Assembly (NCBI RefSeq): GCF_001612985.1
Contig: NZ_BDBM01000020.1
Coordinates: forward strand, 62,001 to 126,000
DNA: 64,000 nt
Origin: Nocardia gamkensis NBRC 108242
GTDB lineage: Bacteria > Actinomycetota > Actinomycetes > Mycobacteriales > Mycobacteriaceae
Direction: 5' to 3'
Position 1 is the stretch's first letter, and each line of letters starts with the position of its first letter. Both the position numbers and the translations under genes were made by a program. The notes under the pieces are model-generated. The model had not been told where the DNA came from. It made no database searches and was given only the letters and a program-made list of their open reading frames with translations. Below are positions 8,601 through 15,721 of this stretch, piece after piece.

Positions 8601-9261
8601 CGTAGACGTCGGAACGGATAGTCGGCTCGTCGCCTTTGAGGACCTCCGGCGCGGTGAACGCGGGCGAGCCGGTGATCATGCTGCTGGACGTGCGGAACCC
8701 GCCCGGGATGCGGGCGATGCCGAAATCCGTCAGCTGCGGTTCGCCATAGCCGCTGAGCAGGACGTTGGCCGGTTTCACGTCACGGTGCAGGATCCTGGCG
8801 CGGTGTGCGCTCTCGATGGCGCCCGCCAGCTTGACCCCGGCTCGCAGCGAGTCCGCCCAGGTCAGCGGGCCCTGATCGCGGATGAGCTGCTCCAGCGACC
8901 CATGGGTGCAGTACGGCATGACGATGAGCGGCATGCCGGTCGCCGTCACGTCCACCTGGAGGATGTCGACGATATTCGGGTGGCCGGACAGCCTGCCCAT
9001 GGCTTGTTCCTCACGCAGGAACCGCTCCCGGCTCTCCTGGTCGATCTCCGAGGAGAGCACTTTCACCGCGACCACCCGATCCAGCGCGGTCTGCACGCAG
9101 CGATACACCACGCCGAATCCGCCCCGGCCGATCTCCACCGCACCGGACAGGCCCATCGCCTCCAACTCGTCGGCGATGTCGATGGGCGCCTCCCGCCGCG
9201 TGTCCGTCTCGGCCGCAGTCGATTCGGGGCGCACCCGGCCCGAACGCGTCTGTGGATTCAT
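5680..9261 (-). CDS. Ser/Thr kinase fused to MalT-like AAA ATPase and TPR region (PknK-like)
   Basis: An 1193-residue signalling protein. Residues 40-295 are a complete Hanks-type kinase: glycine loop GRGGFGVV (45-52), Lys67, HRDVKPAN (159-166), DFG (179-181) and APE (204-206). A Pro/Thr linker leads to a MalT/LuxR-type STAND ATPase that begins TKFRPPTPTRDPIPRPRLLD near 370 and has the P-loop APAGFGKST (404-411). The last 500 residues are helical TPR-like repeats. The build matches M. tuberculosis PknK, a growth and virulence regulator. No LuxR helix-turn-helix is visible at the C-terminus, and no membrane segment, so it is cytosolic and probably acts through phosphorylation or protein partners. 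The gene stands alone, convergent with the methyltransferase. Confidence 0.9.
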   Translation of the reverse strand: MNPQTRSGRVRPESTAAETDTRREAPIDIADELEAMGLSGAVEIGRGGFGVVYRCVQTALDRVVAVKVLSSEIDQESRERFLREEQAMGRLSGHPNIVDILQVDVTATGMPLIVMPYCTHGSLEQLIRDQGPLTWADSLRAGVKLAGAIESAHRARILHRDVKPANVLLSGYGEPQLTDFGIARIPGGFRTSSSMITGSPAFTAPEVLKGDEPTIRSDVYGLGSTLFALLTGHAAFERQAGERVVAQFLRITTQPVPDLREQDIPPDVATVIEHAMAPSPRDRPASAYEFGEMLREVQRGHGQLPDEMALLDTTPEPEPTIPTAVGLPTVAWTGSRPAVTARRSWPLTLRPAVSQHSATSTTAPPTAVTKFRPPTPTRDPIPRPRLLDTLRGGGRRRLAVIHAPAGFGKSTLAAQWRAELTEGSAAVAWIGIDRDDDNEIWLLAHLIQAIRRVHPDVGAGLDQVLEERPADAAAFVIPTLIDEIHAAGKTVVVIVEDWQRITDAGAHRAMEALLDNGCHHLRFVVTSREQSGLPTSRMRVHDELVEIGSAALRLTEAETRQILVERNGFDLTPEQVTEIHTATDGWPAAIQLVGLSLRGNADPAQLIATLSEGNHGIREYLAENVLDTLEPKMLEFLMSIAVTERICGSLAAALSGEPDAEQLLEQAEQRELFLRRIEHDPEWFRMQPLFAEHLRTRLDRVHPGKSKSLHRKASRWYAEHQLLRKSVDHALAATDLKMALDLLEGGGMDLIDGSRLATLLGSVSKLPMQQVASRSKLLIAVARANVNLQQSGAARNALGRLSNILARGSTGDADVRVQRCQAAVLAASDQIARDHTEGVLDRVADCLQEPDDLPAWTVSTAANLTTFVRLCGFDFEGARKIQEWAEDYHKDSKDPLGLVFGRCGQGAAAYEQLDVATATRCFQQAWESARERSGPRSHAVRVAAALLGETSYRRGDLETADRLLDESHELVTRVGPVDFLISTFVVGARVKAVGGDLFTAATRLDEGARIAADNRLARLAAHIRAERLRLGLPLEAGERRYTDLSESTPLQMGHRLTGAALLTAEAEELAAIRALLAEHRPGSDDRAVRRARALYDHTLQKHRPRAQLDAALLLAECLATAGWVGEATNLLLPAVTTCAGLGWTRPLLDAGPGVVGILRVLRADLPASAQVGDIELPAPFLDELLNEAGSQAY

Positions 9262-9488
9262 GTGATCACCTCGAACTCACATCGAATCGGCGACATCGGC
9301 GACCAAACTCCGCGCCGACCCCGGACGCGGTGTCCGATATGTCTGCGCATACTCCAACGTAGCGCGGCCCGGTATCAGGCGGGTGACGTTTCCGAACAGG
9401 ACGACCCGTGCCGCCGATCCGTGCGTTCCGCGCAGCTCAGTGCTCCGGCCGGGGCTCGATGTCCGGCGCGAAATGGGCTCTCGCGCTC

Positions 9489-9577
9489 ACCTTTGCAGGT
9501 GCCGCCTCTGTTCGTGACCGCCGCCACGTCTGGTCCACCCGGACGAATACCCGAGCAGGAGCCGGCCAACCGGGTCC
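9489..9577 (-). pseudogene. Decayed fragment of a SnoaL-like gene
   Basis: Read on the minus strand, this stretch encodes GPDVAAVTNRGGTCKG, close to GPDVAVVTSRGDTYKG of the intact SnoaL-like gene just to the right. A gapless DNA alignment of 9489-9575 with 9760-9846 gives 56 identical bases out of 87 by my count. No start codon, no full domain and no matching C-terminus remain. It looks like the leftover of a tandem duplicate. The rest of the 340-base gap between the kinase gene and the intact copy shows no other gene. Confidence 0.55.
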
Positions 9578-9600
9578 ATGGGCTATCCGTCGTGGATCGG

Positions 9601-10053
9601 TCAGCGCTGCTCGGCGGGACGTGTGGCTGGAGTGATCCAGAAGGTCATGCGCTCCATGAGCTTCCTGCGTTTGGTGTTCTGAAAAGCGGCGATGCGCCAT
9701 CTGCCGTCCCCGCGGACCACGGTGTAGGTCTGGACCTTGGCCGGCGCCTGCTTCGGCGATCCCTTGTAGGTGTCGCCACGGCTGGTGACCACGGCGACGT
9801 CCGGACCGTAGTAACGAATGTCCAGCACCTCGTCGGCCAGCCGGGTGCCCTTCAGGACGCCCGCGAACAAGGCTCGGTGCGAAGCCACGATGTCCGCGCG
9901 GCCACGGTAATGGGTGCCGAGGTAACTGGTGTAGGTGGCGTCCTCGGTGAACACCTCGCCGTAGGCGTCGGCGTCTCCCCGCCCCCAGGCGTCTGTCAGC
10001 TCGGCGAGAACGGCCAGGATGCCGCGCCGGTCGGTGCTCTCGTCGCCACTCAT
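9601..10053 (-). CDS. SnoaL-like/SgcJ-EcaC family protein (NTF2-like fold)
   Basis: A 150-residue protein of the NTF2-like superfamily: AELTDAWGRGDADAYGEVFTEDATY at the start, GRADIVASHRALF, then alternating strands ending in VRGDGRWRIAAFQNTKRR, the signature of DUF4440/SgcJ-EcaC proteins. Members serve as small isomerases, hydroxylases or ligand-binding proteins of unknown substrate. It is divergent from a MarR regulator, with AT-rich palindromes between them, and is probably controlled by that regulator. A degraded relative lies immediately downstream. Confidence 0.85.
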   Translation of the reverse strand: MSGDESTDRRGILAVLAELTDAWGRGDADAYGEVFTEDATYTSYLGTHYRGRADIVASHRALFAGVLKGTRLADEVLDIRYYGPDVAVVTSRGDTYKGSPKQAPAKVQTYTVVRGDGRWRIAAFQNTKRRKLMERMTFWITPATRPAEQR

Positions 10054-10091
10054 GATGGTGCCTCCATGGTAGATTACTTCTTGTGAGAGCT

Positions 10092-10124
10092 TTCTTCTTA
10101 GAAGAAGTCTCTTCGTATAAGAAG
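10092..10124. promoter_or_regulatory. Probable MarR operator region
   Basis: In an unusually AT-rich 94-bp divergent gap there is a 15-bp palindrome TTCTTCTTAGAAGAA (10092-10106; 7-bp arms) and a second, weaker one CTTC-N6-GAAG (10111-10124). The placement between the MarR gene and the SnoaL-like gene suggests control of both. Confidence 0.6.
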
Positions 10125-10147
10125 AAATTAGAGGATGGAGGGATCTC

Positions 10148-10618
10148 GTGTCAACACCCGAGACCGCGCCGCACGGCCTTCGACCGGACGCCCATGAGGT
10201 CTACCGGCGCTATCTGAGCGCGGTCATGCTGCACGGCCAAGCCGGGGCGCGGGCGGTCGATCTGGGCGCCACCGACCTCTACGCGCTCAACATCCTGGGA
10301 CTGGCCGGACCGATGACGCCCGGCGAACTCGGCGCTCGCAGCGGCCTGACCACCGGCCCGACCACCCGGCTGATCGACCGGCTGGAGGACGCGGGCTACG
10401 TCCGCCGCGCGCCGGTCCCGGGCGACCGGCGCAAGGTGATCGTCGAACTGGTCGGCAAGCCCGCTGATCTGGACGAGGTCCTCGCCCCGGCGCGGCGGCG
10501 CATCGGCGAGATCATCGGCGGCTACTCACCAGAACAGCGCGAAGTGCTGTTCGACTACTTCGCGCGGGCCGCCGCCGCCTACCAGGCCGCCGCCGAGGAG
10601 TTGCGTCCCGCGGACTAG
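10148..10618 (+). CDS. MarR family transcriptional regulator
   Basis: A 156-residue regulator with the MarR winged helix: DLYALNILGLAGPMTPGELG, a recognition helix in RSGLTTGPTTRLIDRLEDAG, and the wing YVRRAPVPGDRRKVIVEL. N- and C-terminal helices supply the dimer interface. GTG 10148 follows a GGAGGGA ribosome binding site. Divergence from the SnoaL-like gene across palindromic operators points to autoregulation and control of that gene. Its stop codon overlaps the stop of the convergent phytase-like gene in the shared CTAG at 10615-10618. Confidence 0.9.
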   Translation: MSTPETAPHGLRPDAHEVYRRYLSAVMLHGQAGARAVDLGATDLYALNILGLAGPMTPGELGARSGLTTGPTTRLIDRLEDAGYVRRAPVPGDRRKVIVELVGKPADLDEVLAPARRRIGEIIGGYSPEQREVLFDYFARAAAAYQAAAEELRPAD

Positions 10619-11712
10619 GCGACGGCGAGGACGACGATCCGGGTGATCTGGCGGCTGTCGAAATTGTCGTCGCTGACCAGGACCAGGGTTCGTTCGCCGG
10701 AAGGCAGCCGGGGACCCCACGTCATACCCTCCACGTTGTCGACGGCGGCGAGTCCGACGTCGTCGAGGTCCACCAGCAGCCGCTTGGCCGCCGGGTGCGC
10801 GGCGCCGAGCGGAGCATCGAGGATGTCGGTCGCGCCGCTCAGGTCGGCCTCGTAGACGCGGATCTTGTTGGCCGTGCCCGGGGAGAAAGACCGTTCCAGC
10901 ACAAGAAGTTTCGTGGGGTCGAGCGGATCGGCGGCGAGGATTGACGCGATCCCGGTGCCGCCGCGGCCGGGTTCGGGCCGCGACTCGGCGAAGACGGGCT
11001 CCATCGGATACGCGTACTGGGCGAGTAGCGGTCCGGATCGAGCTTGGACGGTGATGCGCGCCGTCGCTGCACTGGTCGTGGTCGGCGGCGGTCCGTCCGG
11101 CAGCAGCGGCCCTTCCGTCGCGGTCGCGAACAATGCGCCGGCGCCGAGGAAGGTCGCTGCCTCCAGCGCCTGGTTCTGCCTCGGACCGGAGCCGGGACGC
11201 ATCCGTTCGTTCTCCGGAATCGGCAGCTCACCGGCATAGGAGCCGTCCTGGTGCGCGATCCGCACCGATGGGTCGGCCAGTAGGTCGCCGTCGCGTTCGC
11301 CTTCTTGCGTCCAGTAGTAGTCGCCGGTCCACGGATCGACCCGGATCTCCTCCGGGTCCACCGACATCGGCGGGTAGGCAGCGCCCGTCGCGGTCAGCAG
11401 CGGCCGGGTGCCGGTGATCGTCACCGGTCCGACGCCGCGCTCGCCGACCTCGATGCGCGCGGTGTAGTACCGCGCGGGGTTCTTGCTCGACCGATCGTCG
11501 CTGATCAGCACGAATTCACCCGTGCGTGCCGAGTAATCGATACCGGACAGGCCGCCCACGGTGGTGCCCTCGAAGTCCAGGCCCGACGCGATCACCTGCT
11601 CGCCGAGCAAGCGCACCGAGGGCGCGGGCGCGGCATCGGCGCCCGCCACCGGCGCCGATGCGAGGACGAGGGCACAACCGGCGATCAGAACATGGCGACT
11701 ACGTCTCGGCAC
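10615..11712 (-). CDS. Secreted esterase-like/phytase-like beta-propeller protein
   Basis: A 365-residue exported protein. A signal peptide (VPRRSRHVLIAGCALVLASA, cleavage near GADAAPA) is followed by LSGIDYSARTGEFVLISDDR, a MSVDPEEIRVDPWTGDYYWT segment, and a C-terminal EGMTWGPRLPSGERTLVLVS motif, all typical of the esterase-like-activity-of-phytase family (PF13449). These fold as beta-propellers and are thought to hydrolyse phosphate or carboxyl esters outside the cell. The open frame runs upstream into the fadB terminator region, so GTG 11712 just before the signal peptide is taken as the start. The ribosome binding site is weak. Confidence 0.82.
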   Translation of the reverse strand: MPRRSRHVLIAGCALVLASAPVAGADAAPAPSVRLLGEQVIASGLDFEGTTVGGLSGIDYSARTGEFVLISDDRSSKNPARYYTARIEVGERGVGPVTITGTRPLLTATGAAYPPMSVDPEEIRVDPWTGDYYWTQEGERDGDLLADPSVRIAHQDGSYAGELPIPENERMRPGSGPRQNQALEAATFLGAGALFATATEGPLLPDGPPPTTTSAATARITVQARSGPLLAQYAYPMEPVFAESRPEPGRGGTGIASILAADPLDPTKLLVLERSFSPGTANKIRVYEADLSGATDILDAPLGAAHPAAKRLLVDLDDVGLAAVDNVEGMTWGPRLPSGERTLVLVSDDNFDSRQITRIVVLAVA

Positions 11713-11768
11713 GGCTGCCAACCTATCCGGCCGGAAGGACGCGAACGTGCACGGGCTGGGAAACGACG

Positions 11769-11803
11769 GAAGCCCGCCACCGCGAAAAGCGGTGACGGGC
11801 TTC
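11769..11803 (-). terminator. Hairpin terminator after fadB
   Basis: A 15-bp stem with one mismatch (11769-11783 with 11789-11803) around a GAAAA loop, directly beyond the fadB stop codon. Confidence 0.75.
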
Positions 11804-11824
11804 GCCGTTGCGTCAGGCGCGAGA

Positions 11825-13975
11825 CTACTTACGCAGCGAGGCCGGGACCTCGAAGCGCTCGCCGTAGTTCTTGGCGAGGTAGTCGGCGCGTTCCACGAAG
11901 GCCTCCTGGCCACCCGGGTAACCGACGATGAACTGGTGCACACCACCGGTCCAGGCCGGGAAGCCGATGCCGAAGATCGAGCCGATGTTGGCGTCGGCGG
12001 TGGAGGTGAGCACGCCCTCGTCGAAGCACTTCTGGGTCTCGATCGCCTCCGCGAACAGCATGCGGTCGATCAGATCCTGCAGCGGGACACCGAAGTCCGC
12101 CGAGGTCTTGAAGTGCTCGCGCAGGCCGGCCCACAGACCGGTGCGCTTGCCGTTCTCGTCGTACTCGTAGAAGCCGGCCTTCTCCAGGCGACCCGGACGA
12201 CCCTCGGACACCATGTAGTCGATGACATCCTGCGCCGGGTGCCGCTTGACGCCCAGGGTGGTGTCGCCCGCTTGCGCGGCTTCCAGGGTCTCCTTGGCGA
12301 TCTTCTGCATGAGCTTCATGTTCAGCTCGTCCGACAGCTGCAGCGGCGCGGCCGGGTAGCCCGCCTGCAGACCGGCCTGCTCGATGGTGGCGGGCTCGAT
12401 GCCCTCCTTGAGCATGGCGATCGCCTCGTTGACGAAGGTGCCGATCACACGCGAGGTGAAGAAGCCACGGCTGTCGTTGACGACGATCGGGGTCTTCTTG
12501 ATCGCGAGGGTGTAGTCGAACACCCGGGCCAGCGCCTCGTCCGAGGTCTTCTCACCCTTGATGATCTCGACCAGCGGCATCTTGTCGACCGGCGAGAAGA
12601 AGTGGATGCCGATGAAGTCCTCCTGGCGCTTCACGCCGGTCGCCAGACCGGTGATCGGCAGGGTGGAGGTGTTCGAGCCGAGCAGCGCGTCGGGGGTGAC
12701 GATGTCCTCGATCTCCTGGAACACCTTGTGCTTGAGCTCGGTGTTCTCGAAGACGGCCTCGATGACGAAGTCGACGCCCGCGAAGTCGGCCGCGTCCGCG
12801 CTCGGCTTGATCCGGTCCAGCAGCGCCTTGGACTTCTCCTCGGTGGTCTTGCCCCGGGAGAGGGCCTTGGCCTCGATCTTCTCGGAGTAGTTCTTGCCGC
12901 GCTCGGCCGCCTCGATCGAGACGTCCTTCAGAACGACCTCGTAGCCCGCCTTGGCGGAGACGTACGCGATGCCCGCGCCCATCATGCCCGCGCCGAGCAC
13001 GCCGACCTTCTTGATCTCCTTCTTCGGCACGTCCTTCGGACGCGAACCGCCGTTGTTGATCGTCTGCAGGTCGAAGAAGAACGCCTGGATCATGTTCTTC
13101 GCGACCGGGCCGGTGAGCAGGTGCACGAAGTAGCGGGACTCGATCAGCGACGCGTTGTCGATGTCGACCTGCGAACCCTCGACCGCGGCCGACATGATGG
13201 CGCGCGGCGCGGGCATGTTCGCGCCCTTGATCTGCTTGCGCAGGTTCGCCGGGAAGGCGGGCAGGTTCGCCGCGAACGCGGGCGAGGACGGGGTCCCGCC
13301 GGGGATCTTGAAGCCCTTCTTGTCCCAGGGCTGCACGCCGGCGTCGGGGTTGGCCTTGATCCACGCCTTGGCGGCGGGGACCAGCTCCTCGATCGAGCCG
13401 ACCAGCTCGTCGACCAGGCCGATCTCCTTGGCCTTGGCCGGCTTGTTGCGCTGGCCCTGCAGCAGCACCTGCATCAGGGCGTTCTGCAGGCCCAGCATGC
13501 GCACGGTGCGGATGATGCCGCCGCCCGCGGGCAGCAGGCCGAGGGTGGCCTCCGGCAGACCGATCTGCGAACCCGGCACGTCCGCCGCGATGCGGTGGTG
13601 GGTGGCCAGCGCGATCTCCAGACCGCCGCCCAGCGCCGCGCCGTTGATGGCGGCGACGACCGGCTTGCCCAGCTGCTCCAGGCGACGCAGGGCGCTCTTG
13701 ATCTCGCCGAGCTCCTCCATCAGCGCCTGGGCGTCGTCCGGGCCGACCTTCATCATGTTCTTCAGGTCGCCGCCGGCGAAGAAGGTCTTCTTCGCGGAGG
13801 TCAGGACGACACCGGTGATGTTGTCCTTCTCCGCCTCGAGCCGGTCGACGGTGGCGGTCATCGACTTCTTGTACAGCTCGTTCATGGTGTTGGCGCCCTG
13901 GTTCGGGTCGTCCATCGTCAGTACGACGATGCCGTCCGAATCCTGCTCCCAACCGATCATGTTGGTTTCGCTCAC
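11825..13975 (-). CDS. fadB: Fatty acid oxidation multienzyme: enoyl-CoA hydratase/3-hydroxyacyl-CoA dehydrogenase
   Basis: A 716-residue bifunctional beta-oxidation enzyme. The N-terminal crotonase domain (about 1-190) has the oxyanion-hole segments TSAKKTFFAGGDLKNM and NGAALGGGLEIALATHHRIA, with Glu residues at LPEATLGLLPAGGG. The dehydrogenase starts near 330 with the NAD-binding GVLGAGMMGAGIA and continues with IGIHFFSPVDKMPLVEII and two 3HCDH C-terminal units. It hydrates trans-2-enoyl-CoA and oxidises the product. The gene lies 40 bases after fadA on the same strand, with an AAGGAGA ribosome binding site before a GTG start, so the two form the trifunctional complex as in mycobacteria (FadB/FadA). 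Confidence 0.95.
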   Translation of the reverse strand: MSETNMIGWEQDSDGIVVLTMDDPNQGANTMNELYKKSMTATVDRLEAEKDNITGVVLTSAKKTFFAGGDLKNMMKVGPDDAQALMEELGEIKSALRRLEQLGKPVVAAINGAALGGGLEIALATHHRIAADVPGSQIGLPEATLGLLPAGGGIIRTVRMLGLQNALMQVLLQGQRNKPAKAKEIGLVDELVGSIEELVPAAKAWIKANPDAGVQPWDKKGFKIPGGTPSSPAFAANLPAFPANLRKQIKGANMPAPRAIMSAAVEGSQVDIDNASLIESRYFVHLLTGPVAKNMIQAFFFDLQTINNGGSRPKDVPKKEIKKVGVLGAGMMGAGIAYVSAKAGYEVVLKDVSIEAAERGKNYSEKIEAKALSRGKTTEEKSKALLDRIKPSADAADFAGVDFVIEAVFENTELKHKVFQEIEDIVTPDALLGSNTSTLPITGLATGVKRQEDFIGIHFFSPVDKMPLVEIIKGEKTSDEALARVFDYTLAIKKTPIVVNDSRGFFTSRVIGTFVNEAIAMLKEGIEPATIEQAGLQAGYPAAPLQLSDELNMKLMQKIAKETLEAAQAGDTTLGVKRHPAQDVIDYMVSEGRPGRLEKAGFYEYDENGKRTGLWAGLREHFKTSADFGVPLQDLIDRMLFAEAIETQKCFDEGVLTSTADANIGSIFGIGFPAWTGGVHQFIVGYPGGQEAFVERADYLAKNYGERFEVPASLRK

Positions 13976-14015
13976 AGCTCTGTGTCTCCTTGGTGAAATA
14001 GCTGTCGGTTGGGGC

Positions 14016-15230
14016 TCAGACCCGCTCGATGATGGTCGCCACGCCCATGCCGCCGCCGATGCACAGGGTGACCAGCGCGTAGCGGCCGTTGCGGCGCTCC
14101 AGTTCGTCGACCATGGTGCCGGTGATCATCGCGCCGGTCGCACCCAGCGGGTGGCCCATCGCGATCGCGCCGCCGTTGACGTTCAGCTTCTCGTCCGGGA
14201 TGTTCAGATCCTTCTGGAACTTCAGCACCACGGAGGCGAACGCCTCGTTGATCTCGACCAGGTCGATGTCGCCGAGGGTCAGGCCCGCCTTGGCCAGCAC
14301 CTTCTTGGCGGCCGGGGTCGGACCGGTGAGCATGATGGTGGAGTCGGCGCCGCTGGTGGCGGTCGCGACGACGCGCGCACGCGGGGTCAGACCGGAGGCC
14401 TTGCCCGCCTCTTCCGAACCGATCAGCACCAGCGCGGCGCCGTCGACGATGCCGGAGCTGTTGCCGCCGTGGTGCACGTGGTTGATCTTCTCGACGAAGT
14501 GGTACTTCTGCAGCGCCACCGCGTCGAAGCCACCCATCTCACCGATCACGGCGAAGGACGGCTGCAGCTTGGCCAGGTCCTCGGCGGTGGTGCCGGGGCG
14601 CATGTGCTCGTCCTTGTCCAGCACGACGATGCCGTTCTGGTCCTTGACCGGGACGATCGACTTGGCGAAGTAACCGCCGGTGGTGGCCTTGGCGGCCAGC
14701 TCCTGCGAGCGCACCGCGTAGGCGTCGACATCGTCGCGGCTGAAGCCCTCGATGGTGGCGATCAGGTCGGCGGAGACGCCCTGCGGGACGAAGTAGGTGT
14801 CGTAGTTGGTGGCCGGGTCCAGCGCCCAGGCGCCGCCGTCGGAGCCCATCGGCACGCGCGACATGGACTCGACGCCACCGGCGAGGACCAGGTCGTCGAA
14901 GCCGGAGCGGACCTTCTGGGCCGCCAGGTTGACCGCCTCGAGGCCGGACGCGCAGAAGCGGTTGAGCTGGAACCCGCCGACGGTGTCGGGCAGGCCGGCC
15001 ACGGTGACCGCGGTACGGGCGATGTCCGCACCCTGGTCGCCGACCGGCGCGACCACGCCGAGGATCAGGTCGGAGATCCGGTCCTCGTCGAGGTTCGGGA
15101 AGCGGCCGCGCAGCTCCTGGATCAGACCAACAGTCAGGTCGATCGGCTTGACCGAGTGCAGCGAGCCGTTCTTCTTGCCACGGCCACGCGGAGTGCGGAT
15201 GGCCTCGTAAATGTAGGCCTCTGTGGTCAT
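14016..15230 (-). CDS. fadA: Acetyl-CoA acyltransferase (thiolase), beta-oxidation
   Basis: A 404-codon thiolase that cleaves 3-ketoacyl-CoA with CoA as the last beta-oxidation step. The nucleophilic Cys lies in NRFCASGLEAVNLAAQ, the general base His in GGAIAMGHPLGATGA and the second Cys in LCIGGGMGVA near the C-terminus. ATG 15230 with an AGGAAGG ribosome binding site is preferred to a TTG at 15251 that would add seven residues. It is the first gene of a fadA-fadB operon. A six-copy 39-bp tandem array lies immediately upstream, possibly in the leader. Confidence 0.95.
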   Translation of the reverse strand: MTTEAYIYEAIRTPRGRGKKNGSLHSVKPIDLTVGLIQELRGRFPNLDEDRISDLILGVVAPVGDQGADIARTAVTVAGLPDTVGGFQLNRFCASGLEAVNLAAQKVRSGFDDLVLAGGVESMSRVPMGSDGGAWALDPATNYDTYFVPQGVSADLIATIEGFSRDDVDAYAVRSQELAAKATTGGYFAKSIVPVKDQNGIVVLDKDEHMRPGTTAEDLAKLQPSFAVIGEMGGFDAVALQKYHFVEKINHVHHGGNSSGIVDGAALVLIGSEEAGKASGLTPRARVVATATSGADSTIMLTGPTPAAKKVLAKAGLTLGDIDLVEINEAFASVVLKFQKDLNIPDEKLNVNGGAIAMGHPLGATGAMITGTMVDELERRNGRYALVTLCIGGGMGVATIIERV

Positions 15231-15257
15231 ATCGGAGTGTTCCTTCCTCAATGTGCG

Positions 15258-15490
15258 GCGGCCGGACGTTCGTCCGTCCGAGCGCTTTTATGCGGTCGAC
15301 CGGAACGTTCGTCCGTCCGAGCGCTTTTATGCGGTCGACCGGAACGTTCGTCCGTCCGAGCGCTTCTGTGCGGTCGACCGGAACGTTCGTCCGTCCGAGC
15401 GCTTCTGTGCGGTCGACCGGAACGTTCGTCCGTCCGAGCGCTCCTGTGCGGCCGGGCCGGACATACGTCCGTCCGAGCGCTGGTTTGCGG
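15258..15490. repeat. Six-copy 39-bp tandem repeat upstream of fadA
   Basis: The core CGTTCGTCCGTCCGAGCGCT begins at 15267, 15306, 15345, 15384, 15423 and (as CATACG...) 15462, exactly 39 bases apart. The four inner copies are nearly identical apart from a TTTTA/TTCTG change; the outer two diverge. Each inner unit holds three six-base palindromes: AACGTT, AGCGCT and GTCGAC. Because 39 is a multiple of three, several frames stay open, but no ribosome binding site or plausible protein is seen. It may be a variable-number repeat or an array of regulator sites. Confidence 0.9.
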
Positions 15491-15690
15491 CGACACCGCG
15501 GGTGCGGCGTGGCTGCGGCTGACCTCGCCGACCGGCCTTGCGGCCGACCGTTCCTAACGCTGTACAAAACCAGGCAGGCAAGAGCGATCGCACGTCACGG
15601 TCGCCCGTACGCCTGGGCATACCATAGAACGTCGGCGTACCGAAGCTCCCGGCTACCCGTACATACTACCGTGGAGTGCGAACTCTGGTT

Positions 15691-15721
15691 AACTTAACGT
15701 CGTGAGAGCGGTGGTTGTCAA
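15691..15721 (-). promoter_or_regulatory. Possible fadA promoter
   Basis: On the minus strand TTGACA (15721-15716) is followed, after 18-19 bases, by TTAAGT/TAAGTT inside the small palindrome GTTAACTTAAC (15688-15698). This would give a leader of about 450 bases that contains the whole repeat array. Promoter assignment is by eye only. The -35 overlaps the end of dnaX. Confidence 0.35.

Noticed and set aside
9437..9700. APAKV match in a second frame of the decayed SnoaL fragment
   Set aside because: It overlaps the same bases that already align gaplessly in the other frame, so it is a coincidence and not evidence of a frameshift.
15258..15490. The 39-bp array as a CRISPR
   Set aside because: Units are directly tandem with no unique spacers and there are no cas genes nearby.
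15248..15496. Open frame on the minus strand encoding 13-residue Arg/Thr repeats
   Set aside because: It is made of the 39-bp array; several frames stay open in the same way because 39 is divisible by three, and none has a ribosome binding site or a credible composition.
11561..15557. Plus-strand frames of about 800 codons
   Set aside because: They are antisense to fadB and fadA, which have complete catalytic motifs.
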